Assembly (NCBI GenBank): GCA_910585255.1
Contig: CAJUEI010000075.1
Coordinates: forward strand, 1-15,515
DNA from: an uncultured Lachnospiraceae bacterium
GTDB taxonomy: Bacteria; Bacillota; Clostridia; Lachnospirales; Lachnospiraceae
DNA: 15,515 nucleotides
Reading direction: 5' to 3'
This document shows positions 6,801 to 13,420 of this stretch, piece by piece. Positions within the stretch are counted from its first letter, which is position 1. Each line of letters opens with the position of its first letter. Position numbers and translations under genes: made by a program. The notes under the pieces were generated by a model. It worked only from the letters and a program-made list of their open reading frames with translations, was not told the origin of the DNA and did not search any database.

Positions 6801-8407
6801 ATTTCATCAAAAGCAACAAATGTAATTTTATGTCCTACTATGTCAGTAACGTTCTCTATCAGATAACCCTTATTCACTTGTGTCATATCTACATTATAAA
6901 TTTTATCTGTGATTTCTTTTCCCTTTATTGCTTCTAAAGCAGATGTATATCCTCCTTCATAGACTTTCAGTTTTTTATAACGAATATTAGGAAATATAAT
7001 TGTATTTATATTTAAACTTATATAAATTTTATCTTTATCCTTTAATTCATCTATAAAAAATGTAGTTTCTAACCTCTTCCAACGAGAATAATCATAATAA
7101 TTATTTTCTTTTATTTTAGTCTTAATACGGTTTCCTTCCTCATCTTGAACATAAATTTTAGGAAGAATCCAATCTTCAGAATTCATACTATCTACTTCTA
7201 CAATATATCGTATATTATCACTAGCAAGCTGATCTGCTTCCTTTACAATCATTTGATAAGTTACTGTATCATTATCACTTGTGCCATAACTTAAATCAAT
7301 CTTATCACCAGCACTAGCAATCGTAAAATTATCACCACTGCCATATGTCCACACTACTTTATCGGTATCAGCTAACGCATGTTCTCCTGTAAAAATAGAA
7401 TCGAATGATACCATTGTAAGCTCTATTGGTGTATAAGAAGACAAATCTACTGTTAAATATACTTCTTTTAGCGGCAATAATGACAGCGGTTCTGTTCCAT
7501 CTTCATCTGTAAACTCTTTTTTCTCTGGATATACAATTACAGTATCCCCTGCTATATTCAGACTCATCTGTGTAACTGTTTTTCCGTCAAAATTAGCAGA
7601 AATATAAAATAGATGTCCGCCTATTTCTATACTATCATCTGGTGTGAAAAACCATTCCTTTGTAACCTTTCCATTATAAGTAAATTGTACTTCATAAGGA
7701 AAAAACGGATTTTCTTCTGGAATTTGAATGGTATAGCTTCCATCTTCTTCAAAGTAAGCATCTCCCATTTCTTTCTCAAAAAAATCCTCTCTGCTGACCA
7801 CTTGATAATTTTTTCTGCCCGTATTAAAGAATATTTCTTCTGACTTTTGTGCCTTTTCTGCAATAAGTTTTCTCGAAGAAGTTTCTTCTATACTAGAAGT
7901 TACCTCCTGACTTTCTGTTTCTTTTACTATTGAGCTTTCTTCCTGACTTATAGTCTCTTCTGCAGCAGAACTTTCCTCCTGGCTTACCGTTTCTTCTATA
8001 CTAGAACTTTCCTCCTGACTTACTGTCTCTTCCGCTTCCGTGCTCTCCTTCTGTTCCTCTGTAGTACTTTCTTGGATTTCTTCCTCTTCTGCAGAACTCT
8101 CTTCCTGACTTATGGTTTCTTCTGTTCCATTTTCCTCTTTTGTAGAATCTGTTTCGCTTACCGTCTCTTGTACTGCTGTTGACTGATCTTCTGATGTTTC
8201 CGATATCGTATTTTCTTCTTTTACAGAATCATCTGCATCTGATTCCAATATCTGTGCGGTATCTGCCGGGTTTTGGTTTTCTATACTCTCTGTAACTTCC
8301 TGAATACCTGACGCATAGAGAGTCGTCCCGGGCTGGATTAGAACAGAAGCTGCCAAAGCCGCCACAAGAAACTTGGAAAATTTTCTTCTGAATTTCCCCA
8401 TTTTCAT
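3899..8407 (-). CDS. Large secreted surface protein with C-terminal cell-wall-binding repeats
   Basis: This 1502-residue exported protein has: a signal peptide (1-33: KFRRKF, hydrophobic core, LYAS); a Glu/Ser/Thr-rich stalk with 12-residue repeats (96-178); an N-terminal region with Ig-like character (about 200-560); two related ~115-120-residue domains (570-688 and 703-818); a DUF5018-like beta-sandwich (about 855-925); a domain resembling ASPM/SPD-2/Hydin or choice-of-anchor folds (about 930-1064); a putative Ig He_PIG-like domain with LPPGMELKSNGELYG (about 1070-1153); an X2-like domain (about 1160-1270); an Asp9 and Ser/Gly linker (1277-1304); and WYYF/GW-type cell-wall-binding repeats (1332-1502). 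There is no LPXTG motif, so attachment should be non-covalent through these repeats. No enzyme motif was seen; adhesion or scaffolding is inferred. The gene overlaps the kinase stop by ATGA. AGGAGG lies 3 bases before this ATG and 9 before an in-frame ATG at 8401, which may be the true start. Confidence 0.88.
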   Translation of the reverse strand: MKMGKFRRKFSKFLVAALAASVLIQPGTTLYASGIQEVTESIENQNPADTAQILESDADDSVKEENTISETSEDQSTAVQETVSETDSTKEENGTEETISQEESSAEEEEIQESTTEEQKESTEAEETVSQEESSSIEETVSQEESSAAEETISQEESSIVKETESQEVTSSIEETSSRKLIAEKAQKSEEIFFNTGRKNYQVVSREDFFEKEMGDAYFEEDGSYTIQIPEENPFFPYEVQFTYNGKVTKEWFFTPDDSIEIGGHLFYISANFDGKTVTQMSLNIAGDTVIVYPEKKEFTDEDGTEPLSLLPLKEVYLTVDLSSYTPIELTMVSFDSIFTGEHALADTDKVVWTYGSGDNFTIASAGDKIDLSYGTSDNDTVTYQMIVKEADQLASDNIRYIVEVDSMNSEDWILPKIYVQDEEGNRIKTKIKENNYYDYSRWKRLETTFFIDELKDKDKIYISLNINTIIFPNIRYKKLKVYEGGYTSALEAIKGKEITDKIYNVDMTQVNKGYLIENVTDIVGHKITFVAFDEMDQVVGCLPITLVLEGKEGGVSYESIYAREEDEKVFVVDQRKSIYDKECRYITYTLYKEYAANNVYYQKLDYSDDMELDLDNVAAYLGQYSSISEAENAHAEEISRFLFGDVGYGADYSQGVYISVFIGKDEDSRQQKYNFCFKTQTGTRSKYIGWDGLYEKIENGKNYIVDKIQSNRNDECQYITYTLYKEYKANGIYYQRLYHEKYNAETFKAYPGQYSSISEATNAKAEEISVSLFGKEGYAADYSKGVYFTVFIGEDNSEDQEIYRYCFKTQTGTTLKYNLSDRTEVYFLSIKDKDGEYIDSYIVSYREDSYSEFNYLTILVEEDVDLTSIAPVFSTSEEVTLYAKGSSSPEISGKSVHDFSKGAVQYTASAGNGIASRNYWLQIIKPSSEKNRLYINSLEDSSSNTEIKNNIIYSKREVNLDGYHNYAHDILLINMGTDAIPSLSVELMSDVIELDDYWTLNGKYALEGFHSINDTSAYGELENLAKIRVKAKDDIKDGTDISGTLIIKSNDAALIELTLTGTVGDPCIVEEIPEAVKYVPYGTMIQNNNKYSWNQVTYKLVKGELPPGMELKSNGELYGVPMKSGEFPITLEAINSSSEFDSSFAELVLVVKENTNANVYTASDNGYIVEEPIGTEVGTYDYVLKEASDQLFVSSGEYSEFIALWLNGEQLVDGEDYTKESGSTRITIRSQTFEKKAKNGTNTIAAEFRVGGDENKELKRTAQNFRLNFKNNNDSDDDDDDDDDSSSGSSGSSSNSSPSGGSNINTAQNNNENKNQPSAAYNDDSWIKDENGWQCKTPTGSKLSNTWFQLPYKGTTGWYYFNEQGYMATGWLEKNGQWYYLNPISDGTQGMMCSGWQKINGRWCYFNQEGALVMNTWYQIPYLDTTKWYYFDDQGYMADGWILKNQKWYYLSPVSDQTQGMMCTGWHLIKGKWYYLNEDGDLAVNTWIDHYYVNSEGVWVE
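3902..4414 (-). repeat. Cell-wall-binding (glucan/choline-binding-like) repeats within the surface protein
   Basis: Residues 1332-1502 consist of about seven ~20-residue units, with signatures such as GWYYFNEQGYMATGW and KWYYLNEDGDLAVNTW. They are arranged as a duplicated higher-order block: the TTGWYYF...GMMCSGW unit is echoed by TTKWYYF...GMMCTGW. The duplication is also visible in DNA around 4015-4065 and 4223-4280. Family knowledge places such repeats at the cell surface, bound to teichoic-acid choline or wall polysaccharide. Confidence 0.8.
4553..4579 (-). repeat. Asp9-encoding trinucleotide run
   Basis: Nine consecutive Asp codons (GAT/GAC mixed) encode residues 1277-1285 of the surface protein, just before a Ser/Gly linker and the wall-binding repeats. 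It is a flexible acidic spacer and might bind calcium. The repeat could change length by slippage, although the mixed codons reduce that. Confidence 0.75.
5954..6700 (-). repeat. Tandem duplicated ~115-120-residue domain of unknown family
   Basis: Residues 570-688 and 703-818 of the surface protein align along their length. Shared blocks are YITYTLYKEY, GQYSSISEA, AEEIS..LFG..GY.ADYS.GVY and CFKTQTGT. Matching DNA is visible, for example around 5968-5990 and 6358-6380. Each copy is introduced by a V[VI]D sequence. I do not recognise the fold. The alternating aromatic/polar pattern suggests mixed alpha/beta domains that act as ligand-binding modules. Confidence 0.75.
7874..8032 (-). repeat. 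12-residue Glu/Ser-rich repeats in the stalk of the surface protein
   Basis: About 4.4 copies of a 36-base unit encode EETVSQEESSSI-type repeats (residues 126-178), with a further isolated copy at residues 96-106. Copies differ mainly at the last two positions (SI, AA, IV). This is a low-complexity, acidic, probably extended stalk right after the signal peptide, prone to expansion and contraction. Confidence 0.8.
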
Positions 8408-11250
8408 CTTCCTCCTTTTATTTTATTTTGAGCTATATTCACCAGCTCTTCTCTATTGTAAATACGGATACTCCGTATATTACCGGTTGGATAATCGAAG
8501 AAAAGTTCCTCTCCAATTATATCGCAAAGATACGGCAAATCTGCTATTACCTCACATGCTCCATTTAAAAGCTGTCCATAGCAGACCCCTTCTGCAGTTA
8601 CATACTGAGCAACAATAAACTCCCCTGCCTGTGTAATATAAGTAAGATAAGCATCCTCTTCTAATTCGCAGATCTGCTTACCTGTATTTCGATTGTAGAC
8701 AATCGGTGTTCCATGTAACGGTGATGCAATTCGCAGCTGATCGGTAAAAAATTCCTCATAAAGACCGGCATCCGGTTTCTCTCCGTTCTTTTCATATAAG
8801 ACAGAACCATCTTTTGCACTATAGGCACGGCGGCTTCCGTCATTATAAAATACCTCCAATTTGGAATCGTTTCCTTCTCTAATAAACTGCTGGTCATAGA
8901 CTTGTACCGCATCTGGAATCAAAACTTCCTGAATCAAAGTTCCGTCCCTTTGAAACAGCCAAAACCGATCATAAGAAAACAACATAACGGTTTCCTTGTC
9001 CGCACTGACTCTTGCCTCATCATGCGTATAAGAGATATCATAAGAAAATACCTCTGTATCAGCATAATTTTCATATTTTAAAGAATAGAGCATAGGGGTG
9101 TCCCGATTGCCAATCAAAGCCATTCCCTCTGCAATTTGAATAAAATCACCGTTATATTCCTTTTTATAATGACTAATTAAATTTGCATTTTTATCAAAAA
9201 ATTGAAACTCTTTCTGTGATACAAGAAAGGTATGGATATCGCTTCTGGAAAAATGTAAAATACTTTCTGAAGTGGTAACAAGAGGGGTCTGTTCTCCGGT
9301 AACAGGATGTATTTTTACTAAAAGGTTATCATTTTGTACATAGATCCCGCTTTCATCCGCCTGTACACCAAATGCACTTTGCGATTCAAAACCACCTGTC
9401 TGTTCTAATTCTTCTGTATCAATGACTGCAAAAATCGAATTGCTTTCATTGGATGCAGAAAAAGCAAAGTACTGCTGATAAAATCCTCCTTCAAAGTGTG
9501 TATAACCGGATGTTTCATCCAATAATAAAAGTTCTTCCTCTGCATCTGTCAAAGAATACACCTGCAAAGAACCATCTGCAAAACTAACCCCTAACTGTGT
9601 ACCATCCTGATTTAATACCAAAAGATGATCTTTTGGGTTTGCAAATCGATCGTTCGTTATTACCCGCTGATGTTTTTGTGCAAAATCTATGGTATTTACA
9701 ACGGTTCCGTCTGATGCCTGATAGACAGATGCAAAAGATTCTTCTTTATAGACTGCTGCAATCTTTTTTTTATCTCCTGAAATACTAACGGAAGTGGCAG
9801 GCTTTCCTTTCCACAGCACCTGATTTTTTTCTATATCATATACCTCTAATCCTCCCTTTCCGGCATAAACAATCGTATGATTATCCAGATAGTCTGCCTC
9901 AGCCAAAGCCGATTCCTCTGCCGGACGTGTAATCAAAATCTCACCGGAATCGGTATCTATTACAGCAAGAGAATAGGCATATACACAGCAGGCGGTCTTC
10001 CCGTCAGGGGCAATCTTAAGAAATAAAGGAGCAGAAGGAAGTTCTGCTGTCTTATGCATCTTATAGCCATCTGCCAGATCATAAACTCCCAGTGCCTCTG
10101 CAAGTACCCGCTGTGCCTCTGCCGGATAAGCCGGGTCCCAAAGCGTAGTCTCCTCCGGCAAAGCAGCCAGTGCATACTCTATTGCAGCAGTTGCATCTCC
10201 ATTTGCTAAAGCCGTCTTGCCATACTCTGCTAATTTCAGCCAATTCTCTGTTGTCTCCATTCTTTTTAATCCCAAAATCCCAGAAAATGCACCAGCTGCA
10301 AAAAAGGATGAAAATAGTACGCCCGCTATCAAGCGATTCCTTTTCAGCCGTCTTATACGGGGATCTCTTTCATGCAGATGCGAAAAATCCCACAGCATTT
10401 CTTCCGCTGTCTGGTAGCGGAGATCTGGATTGGGATTCATTGCCTTTGAAATAATCTTTACCACCTGAGGACTATATTCCTTTTCGGACAATAGTACAAC
10501 TTCTTTTGCATTTCCCGAAGGACGCTTTCCGCTTAAAAGGTGATATAATGTTGCCCCGGTACTGTAAATATCCGACCGCACATCTGGAATCACCCTTCTC
10601 TTTCCTGCTGTACCCTGTGCAGAAGAACCGCTGGTACTGTTTTCCACCAGCATGGTCTTTCTTCTACCTCCTGTATGAGTGGAAGTATTTCCAGAAGAAT
10701 AATCCAATCCATAGTGTTCGGGAGAGGCATAGCCGCTACTGCAGCCAATTACATTTTCCTCTCCCAGTGCCAATGCAATATTGAAATCAATCAGACAAAT
10801 CTCATTGTTTGGTCTTCGCATTAAATTAGCTGGCTTAATATCACTATGTACATAGCCCTTTGGCGGGGTTCCGTGTGTTTCACTGTGCAGATAGCAAAGT
10901 GCCTCTAATAATTGTTTTGCCCATTGAATCACCTGCGGCTGTGAAAATTTTTCTCCTCTCTGCAAAGGTCTGTCCAAACTTTCTCCTTCGATATAATCCA
11001 TAACTGTATAATAGGCATCATCTTCTACAATAAAGTCATAGACATTTGGAATATAAGAATGGCTTAAATCTTTTAAAATATCCACCTCTCGGCGAATTAA
11101 CTCTGGTCGTGCCGTAATCTTTCGATTATAAGCCTTTAAAATAACTTTCTTTCCCAACCGAAGATGATTTGCCAAAAAGACCGTTCCGCTGCCGCCGGCT
11201 CCTATTTCCTCTAATACTTCATATGTCGAGGCAATTACAAACTCTGCCAT
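8404..11250 (-). CDS. Membrane Ser/Thr protein kinase with extracellular propeller-like domain
   Basis: This 948-residue kinase has a cytoplasmic catalytic domain (about 8-290), a basic RIRRLKRNR stop signal, one TM at about 307-326, and an extracellular region of ~620 residues with repeated beta-strand units like a WD40/PQQ propeller (for example IDTDSGEILI, VYDIEKNQVLW). Kinase motifs: glycine loop GAGGSGTVF (17-25), Lys39, Glu55, HSDIKPAN (135-142), DFN (155-157) and GYASPEHYG. The catalytic Asp137, Lys139, Asn142 and metal-binding Asp155 are kept, but HRD is HSD and DFG is DFN. A Ser/Thr-rich insertion (about 182-222) follows the APE-like motif. ATG 11250 is chosen because AAGGGGG precedes it and the kinase fold starts there; the frame opens earlier at 11310 but would overlap the upstream gene. 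It is flanked by its likely partners: PP2C and FHA upstream, surface protein downstream (ATGA overlap). Confidence 0.92.
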   Translation of the reverse strand: MAEFVIASTYEVLEEIGAGGSGTVFLANHLRLGKKVILKAYNRKITARPELIRREVDILKDLSHSYIPNVYDFIVEDDAYYTVMDYIEGESLDRPLQRGEKFSQPQVIQWAKQLLEALCYLHSETHGTPPKGYVHSDIKPANLMRRPNNEICLIDFNIALALGEENVIGCSSGYASPEHYGLDYSSGNTSTHTGGRRKTMLVENSTSGSSAQGTAGKRRVIPDVRSDIYSTGATLYHLLSGKRPSGNAKEVVLLSEKEYSPQVVKIISKAMNPNPDLRYQTAEEMLWDFSHLHERDPRIRRLKRNRLIAGVLFSSFFAAGAFSGILGLKRMETTENWLKLAEYGKTALANGDATAAIEYALAALPEETTLWDPAYPAEAQRVLAEALGVYDLADGYKMHKTAELPSAPLFLKIAPDGKTACCVYAYSLAVIDTDSGEILITRPAEESALAEADYLDNHTIVYAGKGGLEVYDIEKNQVLWKGKPATSVSISGDKKKIAAVYKEESFASVYQASDGTVVNTIDFAQKHQRVITNDRFANPKDHLLVLNQDGTQLGVSFADGSLQVYSLTDAEEELLLLDETSGYTHFEGGFYQQYFAFSASNESNSIFAVIDTEELEQTGGFESQSAFGVQADESGIYVQNDNLLVKIHPVTGEQTPLVTTSESILHFSRSDIHTFLVSQKEFQFFDKNANLISHYKKEYNGDFIQIAEGMALIGNRDTPMLYSLKYENYADTEVFSYDISYTHDEARVSADKETVMLFSYDRFWLFQRDGTLIQEVLIPDAVQVYDQQFIREGNDSKLEVFYNDGSRRAYSAKDGSVLYEKNGEKPDAGLYEEFFTDQLRIASPLHGTPIVYNRNTGKQICELEEDAYLTYITQAGEFIVAQYVTAEGVCYGQLLNGACEVIADLPYLCDIIGEELFFDYPTGNIRSIRIYNREELVNIAQNKIKGGR

Positions 11251-11263
11251 CTTTTCTTCCCCC

Positions 11264-11425
11264 TTATTTCTTATGTGTTCTCTCTCCGTATTCTGCATCC
11301 AGTCGGGCATCTAAACGTACTTTTTTTATCTGAGTAATACAAAAATAAAGAAGTGCCGCTGCCAGAGAGGCAATCGCAGCCGCAATTCCTCCATAAAATA
11401 AGATTTCATTTGTCAGCCAGTCCAC
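11264..11425 (-). CDS. Small single-TM protein, 53 residues
   Basis: A short N-terminus (DWLTNEILFYGG) is followed by one alanine-rich transmembrane helix (about 9-30, IAAAIASLAAALLYFCI) and a charged cytoplasmic tail (KKVRLDARLDAEYGER). I see no known domain. GTG at 11425 is preferred because AGGAAAGGGGG lies 8 bases before it; a GTG at 11449 would add eight residues (GAGKGDGF-like) with a poor ribosome site. It sits 13 bases before the kinase and 32 bases after a DUF4176-like gene. Short bitopic proteins with a YGG-TM start and an EYGER-type tail are familiar to me from similar Clostridia clusters. A role as accessory subunit to the kinase or a secretion complex is inferred. Confidence 0.7.
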   Translation of the reverse strand: MDWLTNEILFYGGIAAAIASLAAALLYFCITQIKKVRLDARLDAEYGERTHKK

Positions 11426-11457
11426 AAATCCATCCCCCTTTCCTGCCACGCACTCTT

Positions 11458-11763
11458 TTATTCCTGTTCCGGTTTTTCCTGAGTAGCTTCGTCCCTTTCC
11501 TCTAAAATCTGAAGCAGACGATTTCGAAATTCAAACTGCAGCTCATCTTGAAATCCAAGTGCATAGATATGCTCTATATCCTGATGATTAAATACTGCCG
11601 TTGACTCTGAATTCAGATATCCCTCTGGAAAAGTACAGCCGCAGTAATCATAGACACTTGTGTCGTCCCCTTTTAAATATTTTAAATATCCCAAAACCAT
11701 AAGTCGTTTTTCTGCTCCATATAAAGATACTACCGATCCGATTGGCAATGTCCGTTCAAACAT
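11458..11763 (-). CDS. DUF4176-like protein, copy A
   Basis: The 101-residue protein opens with LPIGSVVSLYG (6-16), then MVLGYLKY, YDYCGCTFPEG (38-48), and FNHQDIEHIYALGFQDE (58-74), ending in an acidic tail (EERDEATQEKPEQE). The LPIGSVV...GY...YDY.G...PEG...F.H..I..I...GF.D pattern is that of DUF4176, small proteins commonly encoded beside T7SSb (LXG/WXG-type) substrates and thought to act as accessory or targeting factors. ATG 11763 has GGAGA 7 bases upstream. It lies 24 bases after copy B, so the two are co-translated neighbours. The family call is by motif recognition only. Confidence 0.78.
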   Translation of the reverse strand: MFERTLPIGSVVSLYGAEKRLMVLGYLKYLKGDDTSVYDYCGCTFPEGYLNSESTAVFNHQDIEHIYALGFQDELQFEFRNRLLQILEERDEATQEKPEQE

Positions 11764-11787
11764 ATCCGTCTCTCCTTTTTTTTATTT

Positions 11788-12126
11788 TTATTTGTCACCC
11801 TGCTGCGGCTCTTCTGGCTCTTCTGACTCTTCTGACTCTTCCAGCTTTGCCATCTTTGCCGCCGCCAGTTTTAACTGTTTTAAAAATGCAAAGGATTCTC
11901 CGTCCTGATAACCAATCGCCAAAACCTGTTCAATCTGGGTATGATCAAAGGTATACACCTGCCGTTCGTCCCGCAGCCCAATCGGATATAAAAATCCCGA
12001 ATAATCCCAAGTATAGCCGGGCTTTTGATCCGATTCTGCCAGATATCCTGCAATCATAACCGCTGCTGTTGAACCCCGCAAAACCACCACTGTACCGATA
12101 GGAAATAAACTAACTTCTTTTGTCAT
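11788..12126 (-). CDS. DUF4176-like protein, copy B
   Basis: The 112-residue paralogue of the next gene has FPIGTVVVLRG (8-18), VMIAGYLAE, WDYSGFLYPIG (40-50), FDHTQIEQVLAIGYQDGESFAF, then a Lys/Ala helix and a strongly acidic tail of EES/EEP repeats. It shares the core pattern with copy A but is clearly diverged, so each may serve a different partner. The start is ATG 12126 with AGGAGG 8 bases upstream. It follows the candidate T7SS substrate gene by 12 bases, the arrangement expected of a substrate-dedicated chaperone or targeting factor. That role is inference. Confidence 0.8.
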   Translation of the reverse strand: MTKEVSLFPIGTVVVLRGSTAAVMIAGYLAESDQKPGYTWDYSGFLYPIGLRDERQVYTFDHTQIEQVLAIGYQDGESFAFLKQLKLAAAKMAKLEESEESEEPEEPQQGDK

Positions 12127-12138
12127 AAATCGATCCTC

Positions 12139-13320
12139 CTAGTGAAAAATATCCATAAATTTTGTCCATTTTTCCGTCACTTTGCCCTTTACCGCATCTA
12201 CCATGCCGCCAATATCTACCTCTAACTTTACACTGCCTCCTAGTCCCAAAGAAGCTCCGATATCCATGCTGAATTTTCCGTCTTTATAGCCGAATTCTGC
12301 ATGTGCCCCGATTCCGAAATTAACAGCGGCTTCCACGCCGACATCCGCCCCTAATACATTTACTCCTGCCTTTCCTGAGACCTCCGCTATAATCGCTTCT
12401 CCTGATACTTTTGCATAGAGATTAGGATTCCATTTCCCATCTGCATCATACAGCCCGGCGGTAGCATCTGCTTTCGCTTCTACTTTGCCAAACGTTCCCT
12501 CTATTTTCGAATAAACACCGAAATTTTCATTTCCCAGTCTTGCCTCCTGTTCTATGGAGAGTGCAGTCATCGTATATCCTAAACTTACTCCTGCCGCCAT
12601 ACGGAGTTTTTTCTCTCCTGTCTCTGGATCGGTATAAAACAGTCCGCCATAGAGATCGGCATGCATTTCTTGTTTTAATAATTCTATTTCATGGTGGTAA
12701 TAATTTCCGTCTTTCTCTCCATAGGTTACATCTGAGCGATATAGAGACGACTCGGATTCCCATTTCTTCTCAAACATCTTATCGACACCAATGTTGCTGC
12801 CTTCTAAACCCTCTTTATTTTGAGAATACCAAGTCTTATCCTTGTTGTCCTGAACACTTTTCTCCCATTCAAATTTCGTTTTAAAATCCGGTTTTATGTT
12901 TTCTCCTATGATTGTTAAAAGCCCTGGTTTTACCAATGGAAGTACCATATCAGGCAATACCGAAGCCCCGCCGGGAAATACCTCGGGAATTACATCCAAT
13001 ATATCTGCAATACTTATAAGTGGTTCCCAATTCGGTTTCTTTACCTGATTTCCTGCAAGTTTTGCCTCGGTTGTCTCATAGGTATCGGCAATTTGATTTA
13101 GTGCCTTAGCTGCATCATAGATCCCTTTTGACTGTGACGATACTGTGTTTCTGGTATTTTTCAGCCGCTGCCGAATCTGCTGCTTCTGTGCAATCTCAAA
13201 ACTCAATCCACTTTGAATCTGCCAAATCTCATCCTCTAATTGTTTCATCTGTCTGGCAATCTCATTCTGCTCTCCAGCAGCAGCCCTGACATGACCTGTC
13301 TTTACTTTAAATTCACTCAT
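12139..13320 (-). CDS. Candidate type VII secretion substrate: helical N-terminus, Gly/Ala-rich C-terminal domain
   Basis: Of 393 residues, 1-90 form a predicted helical hairpin starting EFKVKTGHVRAAAGE, with a Trp-containing turn (IWQIQSG, 32-38) and YETTE (81-85), a YxxxE motif at the end of the second helix as in T7SS signals. A Pro/hydrophobic segment (100-140) follows. The remaining ~250 residues end in a long stretch of alternating small and hydrophobic residues (about 240-372, for example VSGKAGVNVLGADVGVEA and DIGASLGLGGSV), suggesting amphipathic beta strands. No nuclease or other toxin active site was seen. ATG 13320 is chosen because the typical N-terminus begins there with AGAAAGGTG upstream; in-frame alternatives are ATG 13353 and TTG 13416. 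The product may be a secreted or membrane-interacting effector or a structural component. The T7SS assignment is inference from fold, motif and DUF4176 neighbours. Confidence 0.65.
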   Translation of the reverse strand: MSEFKVKTGHVRAAAGEQNEIARQMKQLEDEIWQIQSGLSFEIAQKQQIRQRLKNTRNTVSSQSKGIYDAAKALNQIADTYETTEAKLAGNQVKKPNWEPLISIADILDVIPEVFPGGASVLPDMVLPLVKPGLLTIIGENIKPDFKTKFEWEKSVQDNKDKTWYSQNKEGLEGSNIGVDKMFEKKWESESSLYRSDVTYGEKDGNYYHHEIELLKQEMHADLYGGLFYTDPETGEKKLRMAAGVSLGYTMTALSIEQEARLGNENFGVYSKIEGTFGKVEAKADATAGLYDADGKWNPNLYAKVSGEAIIAEVSGKAGVNVLGADVGVEAAVNFGIGAHAEFGYKDGKFSMDIGASLGLGGSVKLEVDIGGMVDAVKGKVTEKWTKFMDIFH

Positions 13321-13420
13321 ATACCATCCGCACCTTTCTTTATGATAATTCATCCGTTCGCTAATTTCCACAGTATTTATTTGAATTCCTGACAGAGTAT
13401 CCAGCTTTCCAGACAAATGT

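Noticed and set aside
7868..8125. CRISPR-like array
   Set aside because: The regular repeats lie in frame inside a coding region with no unique spacers; they encode a Glu/Ser stalk.
8373..8618. + strand frame across the kinase/surface-protein junction
   Set aside because: It runs antisense to a well-supported ATGA overlap and has no ribosome site or recognisable product.
11251..11310. 20-residue N-terminal extension of the kinase
   Set aside because: It would overlap the upstream 53-residue gene and precede the normal kinase-fold start; a G-rich ribosome site points to ATG 11250.
11660..12059. + strand frames opposite the DUF4176-like genes
   Set aside because: Antisense shadows of genes with good ribosome sites; composition is leucine/serine-rich and non-protein-like.
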